Source: Taibaiella sp. (GTDB lineage: Bacteria; Bacteroidota; Bacteroidia; Chitinophagales; Chitinophagaceae). Taken from it: a DNA stretch of 64,000 nucleotides. Positions 16,219 to 26,067 of this stretch are shown here, piece after piece; position 1 is the stretch's first letter, and each line of letters starts with the position of its first letter. The position numbers were made by a program, and so were the translations under genes. Location: NCBI GenBank assembly GCA_019638495.1, contig JAHBTQ010000001.1, positions 1,116,001-1,180,000 of the forward strand, written 5' to 3'. Under the pieces are notes generated by a model. It made no database searches, was not told the origin of the DNA, and was given only the letters and a program-made list of their open reading frames with translations.

Positions 16219-17466
16219 ATGAATCGCGTTAGATCGATCACGCTTAACCCACAGGAAGATATACATTGCCCGGCATCTGCCATCCTGAAGAAATTGAGGA
16301 GTCATTGTCGTGAAGGGCGGAAGGACCCCAACATGTCCGTAGTGGATAGCGCTGCAGACCTTCAGCAGGCGATAGGGCTGCCTGCTTTTCTCCCTGTAGA
16401 CCTTCGCTATGAGCAGTTACAGGCAGCTGAGCGTGCGCTACCCGATGTAGTACACAGGTATGTAGCTGTGTATAGAAACGGTAAGCCCATCATGGTCGCG
16501 GTATTCCAGGTATATACCCTCACAGCTAAGAGCTTTAACCTTCATCGCGACCGCTCCTTTGTCCGCCATATTCTGGGCTTGTTCCTGAATCTTCGTCGGG
16601 CACGTGTATTAATCGCAGGCAACGCCCTGCGCACCGACAGCAGTTGTTTTTGCTATGATCACACCCAGGTGAGCAATAAGGAAGCCTACGATACGCTGGC
16701 TACAATAGCAGAGCGGATAGCAGAGAAGGAAGATGCCTCTGCCATTATCCTTACCGGCATGGGACAGGCGGGCGCTGAAGCGCACAAAGGCCTGTCTGAG
16801 CAAGGTTTCGTGATGCCATGGGAAGACAATGTGATGGAAATGCGGATAGACCCGGCCTGGAAAACACTTGATGACTACAGTGGCGACCTCACCCGGAAAT
16901 ACCGTACCCGTGCGAATAAGATTCTCTCAGCCGCTGCTGATCTTGAAGTGTTGCAGATGGATACGAAGCAAGTTAATCGCCACAAGGCTGACATCGCCAG
17001 GTTATTCGCGGCGGTGATAGAGAAGCAGGAGTTTGTGCTCACCGGCTCAGGTGCGGCATATATCACAGAACTGAAAGAGCTATACGGCGACAGGTTTGAA
17101 GTGACAGCCTTCTTTGAAGGTAAAAGAATGGTGGCTTTTTGCAGCGCCTTTATTGGTGAGTCGGATTATGAGGTCTTTTATGTTGGCTTCGATAATGAGC
17201 AGAACAACGAGCACCAGCTCTACTTTAATATCTTGTTCCGATGCCTTGAGCGGGCTATTGTGCTACAAAAACAGGTATTGAAGCTGGGCCGCACATCTTT
17301 TGATGCAAAGGCCAGCCTGGGGGCAAAAGCAATACCCAAAGACTACATGGTGAAGCTGCATCACATACCTGACCGGGCCGTGAAATGGTTTACAGACTAC
17401 TTCTCCTCGCTGGAGGACTCTCGCTGGAAATTGCGCGACCCGCTTAAAAGCCGTGCCGCTGTTTAG
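16219..17466 (+). CDS. GNAT-fold acyltransferase (FemAB/BioF2-like)
   Basis: A 415-residue cytoplasmic protein with two tandem acyltransferase-like halves. The C-terminal half has the order seen in Acetyltransf_6/FemAB-like proteins: YSGDLTRKYRTRANKILSAA, then LKELYGDRFEVTAFFEGKRM, then YYVGF-type residues in SDYEVFYVGFDNEQNNEHQL and KLGRTSFDAKASLGAK. Such proteins transfer acyl or aminoacyl groups; the substrate is unknown. An ATG at 16333 (38 residues later) is a plausible alternative start, because the first 38 residues are poor in family features. It converges with the GH3/serine hydrolase gene, overlapping its end by 4 nt. Confidence 0.7.
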   Translation: MNRVRSITLNPQEDIHCPASAILKKLRSHCREGRKDPNMSVVDSAADLQQAIGLPAFLPVDLRYEQLQAAERALPDVVHRYVAVYRNGKPIMVAVFQVYTLTAKSFNLHRDRSFVRHILGLFLNLRRARVLIAGNALRTDSSCFCYDHTQVSNKEAYDTLATIAERIAEKEDASAIILTGMGQAGAEAHKGLSEQGFVMPWEDNVMEMRIDPAWKTLDDYSGDLTRKYRTRANKILSAAADLEVLQMDTKQVNRHKADIARLFAAVIEKQEFVLTGSGAAYITELKELYGDRFEVTAFFEGKRMVAFCSAFIGESDYEVFYVGFDNEQNNEHQLYFNILFRCLERAIVLQKQVLKLGRTSFDAKASLGAKAIPKDYMVKLHHIPDRAVKWFTDYFSSLEDSRWKLRDPLKSRAAV

Positions 17467-20400
17467 AGCCCGTTTACCTGCATTTTGTAAACCTCTCCGC
17501 GTTGCGTATTTACCGGTATGCCCAGCGCCTCATAAATATAGTCCTGGGCGGTGGTGCGCACATTATACTTGTTGATCTTGGTATTTGACCCCGACGGGTA
17601 AACCCTGTTAGAGAGAAAGACAAAAACTACACCGCTTGCCGGGTCTGCCCAGACACAGGTTCCTGTAAAGCCCTGGTGCCCGAATGTGAGTGCACTCCAC
17701 CTGTCACCGGCACCGCCGCCATTATCTTCTTTGGGAAGAGCCTTGTCAAAGCCCAACGCACGATGGCTAAGCTTGCTGCCATAAGCGGTGAACTTCTCAA
17801 TTGTCTCCTGCTTGAAGTAGCGTTTGCCTCCGTATACACCCTTGTTCAGCAGCACCTGGAAGATAGTAGCCACATCTTGTGCGGTAGAGAAAAGCCCTGC
17901 ATGGCCTTCCACACCACCAAACATGGCAGCTCCGGGGTCGTGCACATAACCCTGTATGGTGCAGCACCGGAATGAAGACTCGATCTCCGTAGGGGCTATC
18001 TCGTCCGTGCTAAATTTGCGCCGAGGGTTGTAAAGCGTATGTTTCAGACCCAGCGGTTTGTAGAATTCATCTTCTGCATAGCGGTCCACGGTTTTGCCAG
18101 TTACTTCCTTGATCACTTCTGCCATGAAGATGAAGTCCAGGTCGCTGTAGACCATTTTGCCGATGTTGTCAAGCCGGCTGGCATAGATAGCCGCCCACAT
18201 TGTGTCTACATAGTCATCGCGGAGAAAGGTCTTATCGGTTAGTTGCACCGTATAGCCCGTCTGCCTGCTTGTTCTGCATAGCTCAGGCCTTATTTTTCCG
18301 TCCTTGTTCACCACATCTTTGTAGAAAGGTATCCATCCTTTCAGCCCTGCCTGGTGCAGTAGAAGGTCCTTTATTTTCAGGTTCTCTTTGTTGGTGCCAC
18401 GTGCGCGCGGAATGTAGTCACCCAGCGTTTTGTCAAGGTCTATCTTGCCCTGTTCGTACAGGCGCATGATGGAGATGTTTGTAGCCAGCACTTTGGTACA
18501 AGATGCCACATCATACAGTGTATTGGTATCCACCTCAATTTTCTTATTGTAATCAAGGTAGCCGAATGATTTGTCGTAAAAGATATTACCATTGCGCGCT
18601 GCAAGTATTCGGCAGCCTGGGAAAGCACCATCTGCAATACACCGCGCAATGAACATATCCAGCTTGCTGAGTGCTGACTGATCTACAACGCCCGCCTGTG
18701 CCGGGAATACATGGCTCAGTGTTGCCGCAGGTTCTTTCAGTTTCACGCGCAGGTTCATCGGTATCGGGCATACGCTTTCACCTTCTGCACAGGCAGTAAC
18801 GGGGAGTTTCCCTTTCGCTTTTGCTTTCTTCAGCAGAATGTCTGCTACTGCAAGTTCGGTAAGCGTATCGTCTTCATAACTTACCATTACAGAGTTTGCG
18901 CCGCAGAAAAACTGGGTCGCGTATGCATTTCCCAGTACTACTACCATTACATTAGAGAGGCAGCCCGCCTGCTGCAGGAAAGCGATCGCTTCATCGCCCA
19001 GACCATAGTTGCCACCCGGTGTAAAACTCATGTTATGCACAGCTACAACCACGGAACTGTAACGGGAAAGGCCATCCAGCACGCGCTGCACACTGTCGGT
19101 CTTGCTCCCCTTGGGTAGCCAGCTAGCCTGCACGTTGTCAAACCGGTGGTCCAGCTTCAGGTAGAGAGGGGTAGGCTCTGAAGCGTTGATACCTACATAG
19201 CCTATGCGCATATTCTCATGCAGCTTCTTTAGAATGCGGTTATCGTCTTTTACTACCGTGATGGCGGCACGTGCTACGCGTGCCCGTGTGCTGTCTATGT
19301 CTTTGCTTATGTCATTTACAATATTGCGCGGGTCAATATCGCGAAACGAGGAAAGACCTACATCATACTTTGCAGCAAGTATCTTTTTTACGCTGTATTC
19401 CAGCCGGCTTTCAGGGATGGTGCCGCTATCTATGGCTGCTTTGATTAGCGCTATGGCTGCTGGCACATCCTGCGGCATCAGTAGTATATCATTACCCGCT
19501 GCGAAGGCCCGCAGATCAGCTTCTCCCGGGTCATAGTATTTTGTCAGGCCCTTCATATTCAGCCCATCTGTGATAACAAGCCCGCCGAAATGAAGGCGGT
19601 TCTTCAACAGGTCGGTCACCGCATTGTAAGAGAGCGTTGTGGGCATGTGTGGTGCATTGTCTATCGCCGGCACGCTCAGGTGAGCAACCATGATTGCGCC
19701 TACATGTTGCATGATGGCCTGGCGGAAAGGATATAGCTCAATCGAATCGAGTTGCGGGATCGTTCGGGGAATAACCGGCAGGTCTTCATGCGAGTCTACG
19801 CTTGTGTTGCCATGTCCGGGAAAGTGTTTTGCGCATGCAATGATGCCATTGTTCTGCATGCCCCTGATATACGATTTGCCCAGGCGCCCCACCCACAACT
19901 TCTCCTCGCCAAACGAGCGCGAATTGATGACAGGATTAGCCGGGTTGTTGTTCACGTCCATGTCCGGCGCAAAATTGATATGCACACCCAGTCGCCTGAA
20001 CTGTGCAGCAATTGATGCGCCCATTCGGTACACGAGGTTCGTATCGCGGGTAGCACCCAGCATCATCTGGCGCGGAAAAGGTTTAACACTATCCAGGCGC
20101 ATGCCAAGGCCATACTCAGCATCCATGCCTATCAGCAAGGGCACCTGTGCCATACGCTGATATTTATTGGTAAGGATCGCCTGGCGTCCCGGGCCTCCTT
20201 GCATAAAGATCAGTCCGCCCACCTGGTGTCTTTCCAGCAACTCTGTCACCTTGTCCTCGTTGTAGTTCTTCCCCCCGGAATAGGCAGATACCATAAAAAG
20301 CTGACCAATGCGCTCATCTGTAGTTAGCGAGGTGTAGATGCTGTCTACCCAGTAAGCCTTGTTGTTCTTGTCAGCCCTCTGTGGTCTGCCGCGATATTGC

Positions 20401-20477
20401 GGCTGTGCCATGCCCTTTAATGCAGGAAATAACAAGCAAACAATAAGGCACAGGTAAAGGCGGGGAAGGCTGGTCAT
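17463..20477 (-). CDS. GH3 beta-N-acetylhexosaminidase fused to a beta-lactamase-like serine hydrolase
   Basis: A 1004-residue exported protein (signal peptide about 1-24). Residues 40-380 are a GH3 catalytic barrel of the NagZ type: KHFPGHGNT at 217-225, SHEDLP at 229-234 and the nucleophile region VITDGLNMKG (D304). Residues 400-580 are a GH3 C-terminal sandwich. Residues 600-1000 form a class C beta-lactamase/PBP-like domain with the SxxK motif SCTK at 659-662 and YSD at 777-779. The pairing suggests removal of GlcNAc and cleavage of a peptide or ester on peptidoglycan fragments in the periplasm. The fusion is known in Bacteroidota; substrates here are inferred. Confidence 0.9.
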   Translation of the reverse strand: MTSLPRLYLCLIVCLLFPALKGMAQPQYRGRPQRADKNNKAYWVDSIYTSLTTDERIGQLFMVSAYSGGKNYNEDKVTELLERHQVGGLIFMQGGPGRQAILTNKYQRMAQVPLLIGMDAEYGLGMRLDSVKPFPRQMMLGATRDTNLVYRMGASIAAQFRRLGVHINFAPDMDVNNNPANPVINSRSFGEEKLWVGRLGKSYIRGMQNNGIIACAKHFPGHGNTSVDSHEDLPVIPRTIPQLDSIELYPFRQAIMQHVGAIMVAHLSVPAIDNAPHMPTTLSYNAVTDLLKNRLHFGGLVITDGLNMKGLTKYYDPGEADLRAFAAGNDILLMPQDVPAAIALIKAAIDSGTIPESRLEYSVKKILAAKYDVGLSSFRDIDPRNIVNDISKDIDSTRARVARAAITVVKDDNRILKKLHENMRIGYVGINASEPTPLYLKLDHRFDNVQASWLPKGSKTDSVQRVLDGLSRYSSVVVAVHNMSFTPGGNYGLGDEAIAFLQQAGCLSNVMVVVLGNAYATQFFCGANSVMVSYEDDTLTELAVADILLKKAKAKGKLPVTACAEGESVCPIPMNLRVKLKEPAATLSHVFPAQAGVVDQSALSKLDMFIARCIADGAFPGCRILAARNGNIFYDKSFGYLDYNKKIEVDTNTLYDVASCTKVLATNISIMRLYEQGKIDLDKTLGDYIPRARGTNKENLKIKDLLLHQAGLKGWIPFYKDVVNKDGKIRPELCRTSRQTGYTVQLTDKTFLRDDYVDTMWAAIYASRLDNIGKMVYSDLDFIFMAEVIKEVTGKTVDRYAEDEFYKPLGLKHTLYNPRRKFSTDEIAPTEIESSFRCCTIQGYVHDPGAAMFGGVEGHAGLFSTAQDVATIFQVLLNKGVYGGKRYFKQETIEKFTAYGSKLSHRALGFDKALPKEDNGGGAGDRWSALTFGHQGFTGTCVWADPASGVVFVFLSNRVYPSGSNTKINKYNVRTTAQDYIYEALGIPVNTQRGEVYKMQVNGL

Positions 20478-20522
20478 AGAAACAAATGTAGCCCCAATTC
20501 TTAATAATATTCTGCCAAAAAA

Positions 20523-20543
20523 GGCCCCGGAATTTCCGGGGCC
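20523..20543 (-). terminator. Terminator of the NHL/Ig T9SS gene
   Basis: GGCCCCGGAA and TTCCGGGGCC form a perfect 10-bp palindrome around one base. On the minus strand TTTTTT follows, 27 nt after the gene's stop. Confidence 0.88.
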
Positions 20544-20569
20544 CTGATAGTGAATTGAGTGTGAAAATC

Positions 20570-23500
20570 TTAGCGCTGCAAGCTCAGGGTTGTTGTTTTT
20601 CTACTTCCGTCGTTTGCCACGAAACGGCAGATGTAAATACCATTAGAGAGCGATTTACTCAGCGTTATTGTTGTCGCATTCTTGCCTATGCTGTAGCTGT
20701 CTACGGTGCGGCCATCTACAGTAGCAATTGTAAGTATTCCCGGTACACCGGCTTCTATCGTTACCGCTCCCAGTGACGGGTTAGGGAACAGGGAAAGTGC
20801 AGTTTCTTCGTGGCCTGCGTAGTCGTGTACTGCGGTCTCACATTCAAGCTGTGTGCGCACCACAATAGTGTGTGTGGCTGTGTCAGCACTGCATGAGTTG
20901 GAAACAATGTACCAGATATCGGCACTTCCGGGATAGAGGGCAGCAACCTTACCATCTGCACCCACCGCGTTTGCGATCCAGAAATGCTTGCTTATCCATT
21001 CACCTCCTGGTACCGTAGCCGTGAGCGTCGCTGTGTCGCCTATACAGAAACTATCGATGCCGCTTACCGACCCGGCAACTGCCAGCGCATTCACAGTAAT
21101 GTCACGTGTTGAAGAGCTGCTGCCGCAGCCGTTTGTGCGGGTGTAAGAGATAGTGGCAGTGCCTGCGGCAACCCCTGTTACCACACCTGTTGCTGACACG
21201 GTAGCTGCTCCGGTTGCACCGTTGCTCCATGTGCCGCCATGCGGTGTTGTAGCTAGTGTTATGTCCTGGCCCACGCAAAGTTCATCGGCACCGGTGATTG
21301 CACCGACAACAGGAAGCGCATTAACGGTAACTGGGTGCAGCACTGTGCTGGCTCCGCAGACGTCTGTAACGGTATAAACGATGGTGTCAAGTCCACCGCC
21401 TGTTCCTGTTACCACACCGGAAGTGCCGATAGATGTAGCTCCTGTAGTTGATGACCATGTGCCGCCTCCCACTGTAGCAGTGAGTGTGACGCTGGTGCCT
21501 TCACAAAATGCATGACTGCCGGAAAGCAGTCCCGGGTAAGGCAGTGTATTTACTGTTACCACCGTGGTGCGTTTACATCCGGTAGACAGCGAATAAGTAA
21601 TGTTCGTTGTTCCCGCAGCTACGCCTGTTACAGTGCCGGACGAGGCACCCACGGTTGCTGTTCCGGTAGCGCTGCTGGTCCATGAGCCTCCCGGTGTTGT
21701 GCTTGCTAGAGCAATGGTGTCACCATCGCATACTGCCCCTGGGCCCGTTATAGCAGTTGGTAGTGGATTCACGGTAACTACCGCAGTTTTATAGCAGCCG
21801 CTTGGAGGAAGGATGTAAGATATTACCGCTGTACCTGCAGCAACTCCATTCACCAGTCCGGCCGCTGTAGGCACTGTAGCTACAGCCGTGTTGCTGCTGG
21901 ACCACGTACCTGTTAGCGGTGTGCTGCTGAGCAGTGTTGTTGATCCGCCCTCACACACAGTTCCTGTTCCGGTGATCAGCGATGGCGATGCATTTACTGT
22001 CATGGTGTATGTGCGCTTACAACCGGTAGAGGCAAACCTGTAAGTAACCACACTCTCACCGGCTGTTGCGCCGGTAGCGATACCGGAGGTAAATCCAATT
22101 ACCAGCGAGCTGGGCACACTTGCCGTCCACACACCACCGGAAGGTACTCCTGTATAGGTTCCGCTTTGACCCGAACAAAGTTCAGTAGGGCCGGTTATCG
22201 ACGAAGGAGTAGGATTCACAGTGAAGGTTGAAGTCTTGTAGCACCCATTTGGCATTACATAAGTAATCGTAGTAGTGCCGGCAGATATGCCTCCGATGAT
22301 CCCTGCTGGCGTTACTACCTCTGCAACCGCAGTGTTAGAGCTTATCCATATGCCGCCGTAGGTGGGGTTTGCCAGAGTTGTCGTGCTGCCCTCGCACACA
22401 TAAGGCACTCCGGTAATGCCGGCCGGTGCAGAGAGTACAGTTACAGGTGTCATTGTTGTACAGTTGCCCGGCATCTTGTAAACTACAAAAGCCGTTCCAA
22501 CTGTCATGCCGGTAACAACACCGCTTGCTGAGCCTACAATGAGTACGCCCGGGCTGCTGCTCTGCCATGTGCCGCCTGGTACGCTATTGCTAAGTGTAAT
22601 GGTAGATAGCCTGCACACAGATGAAGGGCCGGCAATGGGGCCGGGAGAAAGATATACAGTAACTTCCTTAGTGGCATAACAGCCATTGGAAAGTGTATAG
22701 CTGATAGTTGCAGTGCCTGCTGATGCACCCGTCACCACACCAAGTATGCCAGACACAGTTGCTGCTGCGCTGCTGCTGCTCCATGTACCGCCTGATGTGG
22801 TATCCGTCAATGTGAGGGTAAGACCCTCACAGACGCTGGACCCGCCGGTAATGGCAGTCGGTGAAGGATTGACTGTAATGATTGCAGCAACACCGCAGCC
22901 CGTAGGCAGTGCATAACTTACGATGGCTGTGCCTGCGCTCATGCCGGTAGCCACGCCTGTTGTTGCATCGATAGATGCATTAGGGCCTGCAACACTCCAT
23001 GTGCCGCCGGCGGTGGCATCTGTAAGAGTCACGGTAAACGTCCGGCACACCGTAGTGGCGCCTGCTATTGGGGCAGGCAGCGGGTTTACTGTTATTGTAT
23101 TGCTGGTTGTGGACGTGCCACAACCATTAGCAGTAGTATAGGAAATATCAACTGTGCCTGTGGCAACTCCCAGCACAAGGCCATTCGTTCCCACGGTAGC
23201 TATTGCAGTGCTGGATGAAGACCATGTACCACCAGCAACAGCGTTGGTCATGGGCGTAGATGCGCCTACGCAAACCGACGCTGCACCGCTTATAGAGCCT
23301 GCGTCAGGCAGTGTATTTACGGTTACGTCCATTGTTGCTGCCATTGGGCCACAGCTATTGCTTACAGTATAGGAGATGGTTGCGGTGCCGGCAGCGATAC
23401 CGGATACTACACCATCTGTGCCAACAGTGGCTACAAGAATAGCTGACGATGACCAGGAGCCGCCTGGCGTTGCATCCGTAAGCGTAATGGTAGCGCCGGT

Positions 23501-25915
23501 GCAAACTGTATTTGGCCCGGTCACACTACCCGGATCTGCAAGCGGATTCACTGTCAAAATTGCGGTTGTGTAGCAGCCCCCCTCGAAATAGCTGATAACA
23601 GCTGTGCCTGCAGCAATGCCTGTAACCACGCCGGTAGTAGCGCCTACATCAGCAATGCCAGGTGTAGCAGAGCTCCAGGTACCGCCCAGTGTGGCGCTGG
23701 AAAGCCCGGTGGTAGCTCCTTCGCACACAGTAAGTGCGCCGGTAATCGCTGATGGTGCATTGAATGTCACTGTTGTCAGTGCAGACACTGCGCCACAGCT
23801 ATTGCTAACGGTGTAGGAGATAGTTGCTGTTCCACCGGCAACGCCAGTTACTACGCCGCTGGTATTCACAGTGGCGATCGCAGCATCCGATGTAGACCAG
23901 CTGCCACCTCCTATAGTGCTCACTATTGTGTTGGTGCTGCCTGCGCATACAGGAGTTGCGCCCGATAGGGTGCCAGGATCTGCAAGTGTGCCGGTCGAGA
24001 CTGTTACCACGGAAGATGTAGTGCAGCCGCCCGCGGTGTAGGTGATATCAGCCGTGCCCGCAGATACGCCGGTCACTATACCGGTATTGGTGCCTGCAGT
24101 AGCCACAGCAAGATTGCCGCTGGCCCAGGTGCCGCCCGTGGTTGTGTGCGAAAGGAAGGTCATGGCGCCTGCGCATATTGTCAATGAGCCTGACATACTA
24201 CCAATAGGTGCATTTACTGTTACAGTTGTCGTGCGAAGACATCCCGTAGGCAGGGTATAGCTAATTACAGCTGTGCCCGGACTCAGTCCCGAAACAGTAC
24301 CACCTACTACATTGACGTGAGCCGATGGGCTCGACCATGTACCACCTGCAGGCGTTGTGCCCAGCGTAGTGGTAGAAGACACGCATAGATTGTCAAGGCC
24401 CGAGATAGGTGCCGGCGTCACGTTTACCGTAATGATTTTCGTAGCAGCCGTCGTGCCACATGTGTTGGTCACGGTATAAGATATGTTTGTTGTGCCCGCT
24501 GATAGCCCGCTGAGGATACCGGTAGCGCTGATCGTTCCCACTGCCGTATTTACAGAAGACCAGGAGCCCCCGGTAACCGAAGACGCCAGGGTAATGTTAC
24601 TCTCCGCACATACCGCATCAGGCCCCAGTATTGTGCCTGCTATAGGTACTGTGTTGACGGTCATTTCCATAGTTGCAGATACTGAGCCGCAGCTATTGGT
24701 AACAGTATAAGAGATAGTTGTTGTGCCTGTTGCTACACCGGATACTACGCCAAAGGCGCTGACGGTTGCAATCGTCGTGTTGCTCGACGACCATGTGCCC
24801 AGCGGAGTTACGTCAGCAAGAGTCGTATTGCCACCCTGGCACACGATGTTGCTTCCGGTAATGGGGTCTACCGTTGGCAATCCGCCTATGCAAATACGAC
24901 GCACGCGTGCACCATCAGTCAGGTACAGTTCGCCGGTAGCCGCTACGGAAACAAAGTTTGGAGAGATGTTTGCTGTCGAGGCCAGTATCGCATCGCCGTT
25001 AAACGTTGCAATTCCCGTACCTGAGATAGTCTCGATGGTGCCTGCAGGATAGGTCACCTTGCGCAGGCGCAGGTTTGTTTCGTCAGCTATGTACAGGTTG
25101 CCTGCTGCATCCACTGCGCAACTGGTTGGCTTGTGCAGCAGTGCTGCAGTTGCCAGTCCGCCATCGCCGGAAAAGCCGGGTGTGCCGGTGCCTGCTACGG
25201 TAGAGATGTCGCCCGAAGAATTTACTTTACGTACCCTGTCGCCGTCTTGCACAGCTATATATACGTTGCCCGATCCATCTGCAGCCACGCCTGATACATG
25301 ACCAAGGTTTGCCGCTGTTGCCGGGCCACCATCACCTGAATAGCCCAGTGTGCCCGTGCCTGCAAAAACAGACGGCGTACCGCCTGAACTTACCATGATC
25401 ACTTTACCTGCACCCCAGTCTGCTATGTACAGGTTGCCTGCACCATCCAGGCTCAGTCCCGCGGGGTTCGTTAGGCCCGTGGCCCAGGTGCTGATGGTGC
25501 CCGAAGTATTTACACGCCTCACAACACCGCCGCTATATTCACTGATGTATATGTTGCCCAGAGCGTCGATGGCTATACCATACGGCTGGTTCACAGTAGC
25601 CGCGCTGGCCGGTCCGCCGTCGCCGGTGGTAGAGGCTGTGCCATTGCCCACAAACGTAGAGATGACACCCGCAGTATTGATCTTACGAACACGACTTGCG
25701 GCAAAGTCAGCTATATACACATTGCCCAGGCCGTCCATCACTGCAGCATTTGGCTGAATGACAGTTGCGGCTATCGCCAGGCTGCCATCTCCCGTGCTTC
25801 CGGCCACACCTGTACCGGCAATTGTTGTGATGTACTGCGCGTAAAGTGGCGATAATCCCGTACCTGCTACAATAGAAATAGCGATACAAACGAGATGTTT
25901 GTAAAAATGTTTCAT
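20570..25915 (-). CDS. Giant T9SS-exported NHL-repeat and Ig-like-repeat protein
   Basis: A 1781-residue secreted protein. Residues 1-26 are a signal peptide ending LYAQ. Residues about 30-345 hold roughly six NHL beta-propeller repeats, each with a GDGGxAxxAxxxxP turn and a GNxYIAD strand. Residues 349-1689 are 18 tandem Ig-2-like repeats averaging 74-75 residues, with the pattern ITGxxxVCxGxTxTLxxxTxGGTWSSS...GxxTGxxAGTxxISYTxxxGC...VTVN. Residues 1690-1781 are the T9SS type A sorting domain (ALSLFPNPSLGAVTIEAG). It is probably a long surface stalk carrying a propeller, for adhesion or matrix binding. The start is supported by the signal peptide and a -7 element at 25939. Confidence 0.92.
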   Translation of the reverse strand: MKHFYKHLVCIAISIVAGTGLSPLYAQYITTIAGTGVAGSTGDGSLAIAATVIQPNAAVMDGLGNVYIADFAASRVRKINTAGVISTFVGNGTASTTGDGGPASAATVNQPYGIAIDALGNIYISEYSGGVVRRVNTSGTISTWATGLTNPAGLSLDGAGNLYIADWGAGKVIMVSSGGTPSVFAGTGTLGYSGDGGPATAANLGHVSGVAADGSGNVYIAVQDGDRVRKVNSSGDISTVAGTGTPGFSGDGGLATAALLHKPTSCAVDAAGNLYIADETNLRLRKVTYPAGTIETISGTGIATFNGDAILASTANISPNFVSVAATGELYLTDGARVRRICIGGLPTVDPITGSNIVCQGGNTTLADVTPLGTWSSSNTTIATVSAFGVVSGVATGTTTISYTVTNSCGSVSATMEMTVNTVPIAGTILGPDAVCAESNITLASSVTGGSWSSVNTAVGTISATGILSGLSAGTTNISYTVTNTCGTTAATKIITVNVTPAPISGLDNLCVSSTTTLGTTPAGGTWSSPSAHVNVVGGTVSGLSPGTAVISYTLPTGCLRTTTVTVNAPIGSMSGSLTICAGAMTFLSHTTTGGTWASGNLAVATAGTNTGIVTGVSAGTADITYTAGGCTTSSVVTVSTGTLADPGTLSGATPVCAGSTNTIVSTIGGGSWSTSDAAIATVNTSGVVTGVAGGTATISYTVSNSCGAVSALTTVTFNAPSAITGALTVCEGATTGLSSATLGGTWSSATPGIADVGATTGVVTGIAAGTAVISYFEGGCYTTAILTVNPLADPGSVTGPNTVCTGATITLTDATPGGSWSSSAILVATVGTDGVVSGIAAGTATISYTVSNSCGPMAATMDVTVNTLPDAGSISGAASVCVGASTPMTNAVAGGTWSSSSTAIATVGTNGLVLGVATGTVDISYTTANGCGTSTTSNTITVNPLPAPIAGATTVCRTFTVTLTDATAGGTWSVAGPNASIDATTGVATGMSAGTAIVSYALPTGCGVAAIITVNPSPTAITGGSSVCEGLTLTLTDTTSGGTWSSSSAAATVSGILGVVTGASAGTATISYTLSNGCYATKEVTVYLSPGPIAGPSSVCRLSTITLSNSVPGGTWQSSSPGVLIVGSASGVVTGMTVGTAFVVYKMPGNCTTMTPVTVLSAPAGITGVPYVCEGSTTTLANPTYGGIWISSNTAVAEVVTPAGIIGGISAGTTTITYVMPNGCYKTSTFTVNPTPSSITGPTELCSGQSGTYTGVPSGGVWTASVPSSLVIGFTSGIATGATAGESVVTYRFASTGCKRTYTMTVNASPSLITGTGTVCEGGSTTLLSSTPLTGTWSSSNTAVATVPTAAGLVNGVAAGTAVISYILPPSGCYKTAVVTVNPLPTAITGPGAVCDGDTIALASTTPGGSWTSSATGTATVGASSGTVTGVAAGTTNITYSLSTGCKRTTVVTVNTLPYPGLLSGSHAFCEGTSVTLTATVGGGTWSSTTGATSIGTSGVVTGTGGGLDTIVYTVTDVCGASTVLHPVTVNALPVVGAITGADELCVGQDITLATTPHGGTWSNGATGAATVSATGVVTGVAAGTATISYTRTNGCGSSSSTRDITVNALAVAGSVSGIDSFCIGDTATLTATVPGGEWISKHFWIANAVGADGKVAALYPGSADIWYIVSNSCSADTATHTIVVRTQLECETAVHDYAGHEETALSLFPNPSLGAVTIEAGVPGILTIATVDGRTVDSYSIGKNATTITLSKSLSNGIYICRFVANDGSRKTTTLSLQR
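20849..24871 (-). repeat. Coding tandem array of 18 Ig-like repeats
   Basis: This is the part of the giant T9SS gene encoding the 18 repeats. Copies differ in sequence but keep the spacing of the motifs xxVCxG, GGTW and SYT. Nearly every unit has one cysteine near the first strand and another near the last (as in NSCG, TGC, NGC). The divergence between units argues for an old, stable array rather than recent slippage. Confidence 0.85.
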
Positions 25916-25938
25916 ATGATACCTTCTAAACTACGACT

Positions 25939-25946
25939 CAAATATA
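25939..25946 (-). promoter_or_regulatory. Putative -7 element for the NHL/Ig T9SS gene
   Basis: Read on the minus strand, TATATTTG matches TAnnTTTG, 23 nt before the ATG at 25915. No -33 match is evident. Confidence 0.45.
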
Positions 25947-26067
25947 ATGACAATTGGCGATTAATTAACAGTTTACAGTATTCCTCAGGGTCTTAAATCA
26001 ATGCCTGCGCTTGATAAGTTTGCTTTCATTTTGTATCTTGGATACTTCAGATAAAAGAATGATATAG

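Noticed and set aside
22713..24710. Series of 65-75 codon plus-strand frames opposite the 18-repeat gene
   Set aside because: They recur at the repeat period and are shadows of the Ig-like repeats; the minus-strand frame is continuous with a signal peptide and a sorting domain.
25921..26067. FMN riboswitch upstream of ribD
   Set aside because: The conserved FMN aptamer segments are not found in the 150-nt gap.
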